In this document: piece after piece, positions 24,431 to 30,006 of the stretch
How positions within the stretch are numbered: position 1 is the first letter of the stretch
How the letters are laid out: the number at the start of each line of letters is the position of its first letter
Source of the DNA: Streptomyces sp. PH10-H1
GTDB taxonomy: Bacteria; Actinomycetota; Actinomycetes; Streptomycetales; Streptomycetaceae
Length of the DNA stretch: 64,000 nucleotides
Direction: 5' to 3'
Assembly (NCBI RefSeq): GCF_030063355.1
Contig: NZ_JASISZ010000009.1
Coordinates: 51,206-115,205, forward strand
Made by a program: the position numbers and the translations under genes
The notes under the pieces: generated by a model
The model's database searches: none
Told to the model about the DNA's origin: nothing
Seen by the model: the letters and a program-made list of their open reading frames with translations, nothing else

Positions 24431-25153
24431 TCAGAGCGCGGACGGAACGAGCCGGGAACCTCCGTCCACGGCGAGCACGACGCCCGAGGTGAACGTGGCA
24501 TCGACGAGGTAGGCGATGGCATCGGCCAGGTACTGTGCCCGGCCGACCCGGCCAACAGGCGCCGCCTTGGCGTAGGCGTCGAAGGTCTGCTGTCGGGCGG
24601 AGGGGTCCAGCCAGTCCCACCAGGGAGTGTCGATGATCCCTGGCGAGACGGCATTGACCCGGGCCGGGGCGAGCTCGACCGCCAGCACCGGGACCATGGC
24701 CTCGACCGCCGCATTGACGGCCGCGAGACCGGCCGTGCCCGGTATCGCCGCGCCGGCCGAGCCCGCCGTGACGAAGGTCAGCGAGCCATCGGAACGCAGC
24801 ACCTCCATAGCCGCTTGGGCAGCGATCGTCTGGGCGATGAGCTTGCCCTCCGCCGCCTCCCGCAACGCCGCAGCCGGTATGGAGCTGAACGGCCCGGCCG
24901 CCGTAGCTCCGGTGACCGCGATCACCGCATGGTCGATCCGCTCCAGGCCACCGAAGAAGGCACGCATCGCCTCTTCGTCCCGGGCATCGACCGACGCGCC
25001 CGTGGCCCCCTTGCCGAGCCGTTCCAGGGCGGCATCCAGCCGCACCGGGTCACGCCCGGTGACGACCACCTCGCGCCCTTCCAGCAGCTGCCTTTCGGCG
25101 GTTGCGAGCCCGATGCCCGAGGTACCGCCGACGATCACGATCCGTTCGCTCAT
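24431..25153 (-). CDS. Short-chain dehydrogenase/reductase
   Basis: A 240-residue SDR. The start gives MSERIVIVGGTSGIG, with GGAG ahead of the ATG. The Rossmann glycine motif is GGTSGIG. The usual YxxxK catalytic pair is not evident: the segment SLTFVTAGSAGAAIPGTAGL, then AAVNAAVEAMV, has Gly-Leu-Ala-Ala-Val-Asn where Tyr-x3-Lys normally sits. This subgroup is therefore atypical, which casts doubt on classic oxidoreductase chemistry. It is divergent from a TetR gene across a clear operator, so it is probably the regulated target. Confidence 0.82.
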   Translation of the reverse strand: MSERIVIVGGTSGIGLATAERQLLEGREVVVTGRDPVRLDAALERLGKGATGASVDARDEEAMRAFFGGLERIDHAVIAVTGATAAGPFSSIPAAALREAAEGKLIAQTIAAQAAMEVLRSDGSLTFVTAGSAGAAIPGTAGLAAVNAAVEAMVPVLAVELAPARVNAVSPGIIDTPWWDWLDPSARQQTFDAYAKAAPVGRVGRAQYLADAIAYLVDATFTSGVVLAVDGGSRLVPSAL

Positions 25154-25164
25154 TACCCACTCCA

Positions 25165-25217
25165 TTTACAAGACACGGTGACTCGTTAAAGATATGCGAG
25201 ACATCATGTCTTGTAAA
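25165..25217. promoter_or_regulatory. Divergent operator for the SDR/TetR pair
   Basis: A perfect 11-base inverted repeat TTTACAAGACA (25165-25175) / TGTCTTGTAAA (25207-25217) fills the 72-base gap between the two starts. A shorter palindrome GACATCATGTC overlaps the right arm (25200-25210). The arrangement fits binding of the adjacent TetR dimer(s) to shut down both promoters. Confidence 0.7.
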
Positions 25218-25225
25218 GTGGCGGC

Positions 25226-25822
25226 ATGACAGGAACTTCAGCACGCGGCAGACCCCGCAGTGAGACCGCGCGGCGCGCCGTGCTGGACGCGGCCCTGGAG
25301 CTGTGCCAGCGCGATGGCTACCAGGCGTTGACGATCAAAGGGATCGCCGAAACCGCCGGCGTCGGGCGGCAGACCGTCTATCGCTGGTGGCCCACGAAGG
25401 AGGCCGTCCTGCTGGACGCGCTGCGCGACCTCGGTCTGCGCAGCAGCGAGCAGCTCGACCCCGACAGCGGTGACACCCTGCGCGACATCGAGACCCTGCT
25501 CGACGCGACGTTCAGCCTCACCCAGCGGCTGACCGGCAAGGCCCTCGTGGGCCTGATGGCCGAGGCGCAGCACGACCCCGCGCTGTCGGCCAAGCTGCAG
25601 GGCACCGTCATCGGGCCGCGCCGGGAGGCGTTGCGCGCCGTCCTCGCCCGTGGTGTCGCGCGCGGCGAGCTCGGCGACGGGGGCCTCTCGCTCGACCTCG
25701 CCGTCGACTTCGCGTTCGGGACCATGTGGTACCGGCTGCTGAGCCACCACGCCCCCGTGGACACCCGGCTGGCCCAGGAGCTCGCCGGGGCCCTGGGCAG
25801 GATGCTCCGCGCGGCGCCCTGA
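25226..25822 (+). CDS. TetR-family transcriptional regulator
   Basis: A 198-residue repressor beginning MTGTSARGRPRSETARRAVL. The helix-turn-helix is ALTIKGIAETAGVGRQTVYR followed by WWPTKEAVLLDAL, a textbook TetR_N domain. The C-terminal domain (about 80-198), with LDLAVDFAFGTMWYRLLSHH, belongs to the TetR_C type often seen in SDR-linked regulators. It is divergent from the SDR gene and likely represses both genes through the TACAAGACA repeats until an unknown small ligand binds. Confidence 0.9.
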   Translation: MTGTSARGRPRSETARRAVLDAALELCQRDGYQALTIKGIAETAGVGRQTVYRWWPTKEAVLLDALRDLGLRSSEQLDPDSGDTLRDIETLLDATFSLTQRLTGKALVGLMAEAQHDPALSAKLQGTVIGPRREALRAVLARGVARGELGDGGLSLDLAVDFAFGTMWYRLLSHHAPVDTRLAQELAGALGRMLRAAP

Positions 25823-25901
25823 GTTGCAGAGCTCTGAGTCGCGGCGCCCTGAGCCGTGGCGCCGCACCGGGCGGGCGGCGGAGGCAGCAGCACCCGCGCC
25901 A

Positions 25902-25930
25902 GCACCCGCACCCGCACCCGCACCCGCACC
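25902..25930. repeat. GCACCC hexamer tandem repeat
   Basis: Nearly five copies of GCACCC follow one another in the 184-base non-coding gap after the TetR gene. Just upstream a CGGCGCCCTGAG segment is also duplicated (near 25814 and 25841). The gap holds no gene I can support. Confidence 0.7.
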
Positions 25931-26006
25931 GAACGGTGCGGCCCCGGACTGATGTCAGTGCCGCGCGCAAGACTGAACGGGTCACCGAGGACCGCCTACC
26001 GCTCCG

Positions 26007-26612
26007 TCACACCGTCCACGCCTGCACGATGTCCACAAGGTCGCCCGCCACCGAGATCACATCCGTGTCCAGCTCGACGCGCTCCGCCAGCCTCGCCACC
26101 GAGGCGGGCCGGTACTTGCCGCGCTCATTCGCCGAATCCCACATCGACAGCACCAGGAAGTCGCTCTCCGAACCCTGGGCGAAGACACCGCGCAGCAGTC
26201 CGGGAGAGCCGGCCATCGCCGGGTTCCACACCTTCTGCTGCATCTGCGTGAAGTGCTCGCCCCGTTCCGGCCGCACCCGCGAATGCGCGACGCGCAGCAG
26301 GTCGGCGTCCGAGAACCGCGCCAGGAAGCCCACCCGCACATCGAGCACATGCTCGAAGAGCAGCACCCCGAGGTTCTCGTACGAAGCGGCCTGCGATCCC
26401 GCGAGCCGGTCGTGCGACCCGTCCATGAAGGCGTCGTAGGCGGCCCTGCTGTCCCAGAACGCGAACAGGTGCGCCACACCCGGTTGCGCACGGCTCCAGC
26501 CGCCGCCCTGACCCCGGAATCCCGGCTCTCCCCGCAGCCCCGCCCACTTCCGCTGCCCCCGTTCGAACCCCGCCCGGTCCACGACCCCACAGCGAATCCA
26601 CTTCACCAGCAC
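26007..26612 (-). CDS. DUF4937-like tandem ferredoxin-fold protein (YdbC family)
   Basis: A 201-residue protein starting MLVKWIRCGVVDRAGFERGQ. Two repeats of about 95 residues are apparent. Each ends in a pattern like the dimeric alpha/beta barrel family: VAHLFAFWDSRAAYDAFMDG in the first and DFLVLSMWDSANERGKY in the second. The family is usually annotated DUF4937. The fold resembles small monooxygenases or stress-related proteins, but no activity is known. The gene stands alone. Confidence 0.75.
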   Translation of the reverse strand: MLVKWIRCGVVDRAGFERGQRKWAGLRGEPGFRGQGGGWSRAQPGVAHLFAFWDSRAAYDAFMDGSHDRLAGSQAASYENLGVLLFEHVLDVRVGFLARFSDADLLRVAHSRVRPERGEHFTQMQQKVWNPAMAGSPGLLRGVFAQGSESDFLVLSMWDSANERGKYRPASVARLAERVELDTDVISVAGDLVDIVQAWTV

Positions 26613-26673
26613 CGCGCCATCCTAAGTCCGCGCGGTGCCCCTCCAGCGCCCGCTCACCCCGTCAATTCCCCTT

Positions 26674-26824
26674 CCGGGATGGCGAATACGATCGGCCCGT
26701 CGATGCTCTCTGCCCCCGCCTCCTCGTGGAGGACTCCACAACCGGCAGCGAGGCCCTGCCGGCCCGGGCCGCCGGACAGGACACCGCCATGGACGACACC
26801 CTCGTCGAGTTGCGGTCCTACTGA
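26674..26824 (+). pseudogene. Coding-like fragment without a start
   Basis: A 49-codon stretch reading RDGEYDRPVDALCPRLLVED and ending DDTLVELRSY then TGA has a clean GC-rich third-position pattern. No start codon with a ribosome-binding site precedes it. It may be the 3' remnant of a lost gene. Its stop sits beside the NAT gene stop on the other strand. No family is recognised. Confidence 0.35.
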
Positions 26825-27696
26825 GTCAGGCGCGCGGTGTCGGCCGCGTCCAGGACGATGCCGAAGATCCGTTCCAGGATCTCCGACAGCTCCTCGGCCG
26901 ACACCTTGCGCCGCTCATCCGCACCGCCGACGCCCGGTCCACCGCCGACGCCCGGTCCGCCCGGTCCGTCCGCGTGCGTTGTCGTCAGCTCGTCCCGCAC
27001 CAGGGAGTACCTCACCTGCGGGGTGAGCCGCTGCACCACGATCTGCCCGGTGAACCGTGACAGCGGATGCGTCGAGGTGTAGTGGTTCATGATCACGAAA
27101 TCCACCGGATACAACGGGGTCGGCGCGAACGCGTACAGGTCGGACCACCCCTGCGGCCCCCGCGAGCGCAGCACACGTACACCGCCCGGCTCCTCGGCGA
27201 TCGCGAAGCACCAGCCGCCCTGCCGCATCCGGGTGCCGGTCCGCAGCTCGATCGGCTCAAGCATCCCCGGGCCGCCGAAGCCGGTGTCGGCGAGCCATTC
27301 CCCGCCGTCCACGACGACCCGCAGCAGTACATGCGTGATGGGCCGCAGCGTCGGCTCCGCCGTACGGACCCGGGCGCCGTGCGCCGTGAAGACGAAGCCG
27401 AGGCGTTCGAGCACCGCCGCGAAGAGGGAGTTCTGCTCGTAGCAGTAGCCGCCGCGCCGTTCCTGAACGAGCTTGCGCTGCACGCTCTCCAGGTCGATGG
27501 AGACCTCCCGACCCAGCACCACCTCCAGGTTCTCGAAAGGGATTGCCGCGACGTGCGCGCGGTGCAGTCCCCGCAGCGTCTCCAGCGTCGGTTCCAGCCC
27601 GCCCGCGTATCCGGTCCGCGCCAGATAGGCGTCCAGGTCGATCAGCTCACCGCCCCAACCGGGTTCGTCCGGGGGGCCCGCCGGCGAAGCCGTCAC
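26818..27696 (-). CDS. Arylamine N-acetyltransferase
   Basis: A 292-residue NAT enzyme, using acetyl-CoA to acetylate arylamines or hydrazines, or acting in amide formation in secondary metabolism. The catalytic triad is present: Cys in RRGGYCYEQN, His in RPITHVLLRV and Asp in LADTGFGGPG. Near the C-terminus a GGPGVGG motif is repeated (GGPGVGGGPGVGG), a low-complexity insertion not typical of the family. Its start overlaps the stop of the upstream metallo-hydrolase gene by four bases, so the two are translationally coupled. The natural substrate is unknown. Confidence 0.9.
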   Translation of the reverse strand: MTASPAGPPDEPGWGGELIDLDAYLARTGYAGGLEPTLETLRGLHRAHVAAIPFENLEVVLGREVSIDLESVQRKLVQERRGGYCYEQNSLFAAVLERLGFVFTAHGARVRTAEPTLRPITHVLLRVVVDGGEWLADTGFGGPGMLEPIELRTGTRMRQGGWCFAIAEEPGGVRVLRSRGPQGWSDLYAFAPTPLYPVDFVIMNHYTSTHPLSRFTGQIVVQRLTPQVRYSLVRDELTTTHADGPGGPGVGGGPGVGGADERRKVSAEELSEILERIFGIVLDAADTARLTQ

Positions 27697-28475
27697 AGCG
27701 CGGCCCCGGATTCGAAGCGCTCACCGGGCTTCAGCAGGTGCAGCCGGTCACTCAACCCCGCCTGCTGGAAGGCGTACACGAGGGTGTCGCCACCCTGCGT
27801 GAAGTGCCCCCAGTGCTCGAAGTGCAGCGGTACGACCTGCCGCGCGCCAAGGATCTCCGCCGCCTCGGCGGCGTGCACGCTGCCGAGCGTCAGGTCGGCG
27901 CCCGGAAACAGCGGGGTCTGCGCGGCGCCTGCGAACAGCACGGCGACGTCGAACGGTCCGAACCGCTCCGCGATGTCCCGCACGACCTTCAGCGAGGCGT
28001 TGTCCCCGCTCACGTACACCGTGGGCAGGCTCTCGCCCGACAGAACGAATCCGGTGACCTCACCCACAACGGGCTCACTGCCGTCCGGCCCGTGCTGCGC
28101 CGGCACGCCGGTGATACGGAGGGTGCCGCCGTCCGGGCGGGTCAGCTCGGTGTGTTCCCAGTTCGCAAGTGCGGTGACGTTTCCGCCGATTCGCTCCAGC
28201 GCGGAACCGGTGGACAGCGTCAGCGGCACGCGTGCCAGGTAGTCCCGGCCCGCCGTGTCGAGATTGTCCGGGTGCTGGTCGTGCGACAGCAGCACGGCGT
28301 CGACGTCCCCCACCGCGTCCGCGTCGATCGCCGGTCCTGCGGTCTTCACCAGCGAACGCGTGCCCACCGGGTACTCCCCCGGCGCGTCGAACGTCGGGTC
28401 GGTGAGCAGTCGCAGTCCCCCGATCCCGATCACCGCGGTCGGCCCGCCCACGTAATGGATGTTCAACTCGGTCAT
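27693..28475 (-). CDS. MBL-fold metal-dependent hydrolase (UlaG-like)
   Basis: A 260-residue beta-lactamase-fold protein starting MTELNIHYVGGPTAVIGIGG. The metal motif is LLSHDQHPDNLD, a variant of HxHxDH in which the second His follows Asp-Gln. Further ligands are probable in VYVSGDNASL (Asp) and VPLHFEHWGHF (His). It resembles the UlaG/lactonase branch and is likely cytoplasmic. It is first in a two-gene operon with NAT. The substrate is unknown. Confidence 0.85.
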   Translation of the reverse strand: MTELNIHYVGGPTAVIGIGGLRLLTDPTFDAPGEYPVGTRSLVKTAGPAIDADAVGDVDAVLLSHDQHPDNLDTAGRDYLARVPLTLSTGSALERIGGNVTALANWEHTELTRPDGGTLRITGVPAQHGPDGSEPVVGEVTGFVLSGESLPTVYVSGDNASLKVVRDIAERFGPFDVAVLFAGAAQTPLFPGADLTLGSVHAAEAAEILGARQVVPLHFEHWGHFTQGGDTLVYAFQQAGLSDRLHLLKPGERFESGAAL

Positions 28476-28644
28476 GGCAACTGCCCTCTGTCGTCAGCGG
28501 TAGCTGTAGCGGCGCACCGTGCGGCTTCGCGCATCATCTCGCCCGCGTCCCTTTCAACGGGGACAAGCCACTCAAGATCACGCGTATTCCCGAGCCCGCA
28601 TCTGCCGCATCCGCCGCCACCGTTTCCCCGGACCGGGCGCGAGA

Positions 28645-28681
28645 AGAGGCCTGGTGCCGCTCTCGCCGGCACCAGGCCTCT
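28645..28681. terminator. Perfect 15-base stem terminator
   Basis: AGAGGCCTGGTGCCG and CGGCACCAGGCCTCT are exact complements with a seven-base loop. The hairpin lies downstream (reverse strand) of the zinc-ribbon gene and upstream of the MBL-fold gene, ending transcription between them. Confidence 0.8.
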
Positions 28682-28767
28682 CATCACTCTCGAACAGCTA
28701 CTTCAACACCGGGCGCACGCCAGGGATACTGGGACCTGCTGGGAGCCATAGGTACGCCGAGTTCGAC

Positions 28768-29442
28768 TCATCTCCCAGCGGCCGTGGGGCTCTGCTCGAG
28801 CCAGTTCAGGCTGGATCTTGGGTTGGGGCTGGGGCTGGCGGCCAACCGCTGGGCGACCGCGCGGCCTGCGTCTCCGCAATCGTTGAAGACTTTGCCAATG
28901 TGCTCGGTCAGCACGCATCTTTCGCAACGACCGCCCGAGTGGAGCCGGTCCTCGAGTCCGCATCGGGTGCAGGTGCCACCGACATCGACGCCGAGGCATT
29001 CGCTGCAGACTCCGGGGGTGAAGAGGACGCGCCCGGTCTTCCCGCAGCGGCTGCACTCCTCCCATCGACGCATTGCCCGATCTCGGCAGCTGGAGCATCT
29101 CGGGCCGTCTGGGAGGAAGTTGATGCCGTGGTCTCTTCCGCAAGTGACGCATACCGCCAATCGCACGCTGTCGACGTCTGCGGCCTCCACAGGGTTTTCG
29201 CCCACCGTGGCGAACGTCGCTGTGGCCTGCGCGATGCAGCCGAAGCACCAGCCGGAACGGCCATGGGTCCTCAGTCGAGGGATCAGCCGCTCTTGTCCGC
29301 AATTGGCGCAGGTCTCCAAGGGGAGTCGGGCGCAGGACTTGCAGAGCGGTCCGTCATCGGTCCGGGCGGAGACAGGACGGTGCCGTAGACAACCACGACA
29401 CTGCTCCACAGGGGTCTGATCCTGTGGAGTCCTGCCGGGCAC
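28768..29442 (-). CDS. Five-zinc-ribbon protein of unknown function
   Basis: A 224-residue protein with ten Cys-x2-Cys pairs: CRGC, CKSC, CANC, CFGC, CVTC, CSSC, CSRC, CSEC, CTRC and CERC. They group as five consecutive zinc ribbons spanning residues 15 to about 175, followed by a short tail without cysteines. The likely start is the GTG giving PGRTPQDQTPVEQC; an in-frame stop lies just upstream and no Shine-Dalgarno site is seen. Arrays like this are found in Streptomyces next to or within site-specific recombinases, consistent with the recombinase fragment directly upstream. It may bind nucleic acid. The reading frame is intact over all five ribbons, so it may still be expressed. Confidence 0.65.
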   Translation of the reverse strand: MPGRTPQDQTPVEQCRGCLRHRPVSARTDDGPLCKSCARLPLETCANCGQERLIPRLRTHGRSGWCFGCIAQATATFATVGENPVEAADVDSVRLAVCVTCGRDHGINFLPDGPRCSSCRDRAMRRWEECSRCGKTGRVLFTPGVCSECLGVDVGGTCTRCGLEDRLHSGGRCERCVLTEHIGKVFNDCGDAGRAVAQRLAASPSPNPRSSLNWLEQSPTAAGR

Positions 29443-29806
29443 ATCGATCTGCTGGGATCAGCGCTCCGGGTTTCGGCACCTGGCCGAACGCCGCCTGACA
29501 CCGCTCGATCCACGGGTACTGCGGGTTGACGCCGTACTCGCAGAACCGGCGAACCACCCCTTGGCGGCTGCCCAGCATAGACAGTGCGATCTCACGTTCG
29601 CGCATGTCAGCCGACCATTCGTCGACGTCCTGAGCAGTGCACTTCCAAGGCCAGGCGTCCGACCACACGACGAATCCGCGAAGCATCTGCAGGAGCTTGC
29701 CGACTGATTGCCGATCCCTGCCGGCCGCCAGAAGCATGGTGCCGTAGCCCCGCAGCATGTCGGCGAAGAACTCCGCCTGCTCCCCCTGTTGAGGGCTTCC
29801 CTGCAC
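29354..29806 (-). pseudogene. Tyrosine recombinase N-terminal (core-binding) fragment
   Basis: From a GTG, the first 105 residues (ADMLRGYGTMLLAAGRDRQS, then VGKLLQMLRGFVVWSDAWPW, DVDEWSADMREREIALSMLG and SRQGVVRRFCEYGV) match the SAM-like core-binding domain of phage-type integrases. After about residue 115 (QYPWIERCQAAFG) the sequence loses similarity and no catalytic domain with R..HxxR..Y follows. It is therefore a truncated remnant. It overlaps the start of the zinc-ribbon gene in another frame. Confidence 0.6.
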
Positions 29807-29840
29807 GAGACGAAGGCGACTATCCGCTACAAGACCTCTT

Positions 29841-29873
29841 CCGGTTTAACCGGTGAAATACCGGTTAAACCGG
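29841..29873. repeat. Tandem palindromes CCGGTT-N-AACCGG
   Basis: CCGGTTTAACCGG (29841-29853) and CCGGTTAAACCGG (29861-29873) are each palindromic about a single central base and are reverse complements of each other, with a seven-base AT-rich spacer. Their centres are 20 bases apart, two helical turns. They lie 35-67 bases upstream of the recombinase fragment's start, an operator-like position. Confidence 0.75.
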
Positions 29874-29906
29874 AGACTGGCATGTGAGGGCTCTGCGTCA
29901 ATAGCA

Positions 29907-29936
29907 AGGAGGTCCGGCCAAAAGGCCGGACCTCCT
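29907..29936. terminator. nrdJ terminator
   Basis: AGGAGGTCCGGCC, an AAAA loop and GGCCGGACCTCCT form a perfect 13-base stem. It lies about 70 bases past the nrdJ stop on the reverse strand. Confidence 0.85.
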
Positions 29937-29979
29937 CACAAACCCAGCATGACCAAGAACTCAGCCGATGCGCCGAGTT

Positions 29980-29992
29980 CCGGTTAGACCGG
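29980..29992. repeat. Third, imperfect copy of the CCGGTT palindrome
   Basis: CCGGTTAGACCGG differs at one position from the paired palindromes 119 bases away (centre to centre). It sits just beyond the nrdJ stop codon, on the other side of the terminator. Confidence 0.6.
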
Positions 29993-30006
29993 ATGACTTC
30001 GGGGAG

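Noticed and set aside
25902..25930. CRISPR-like repeat
   Set aside because: It is only a hexamer tandem repeat without spacers. No cas gene or CRISPR array was seen anywhere in the window.
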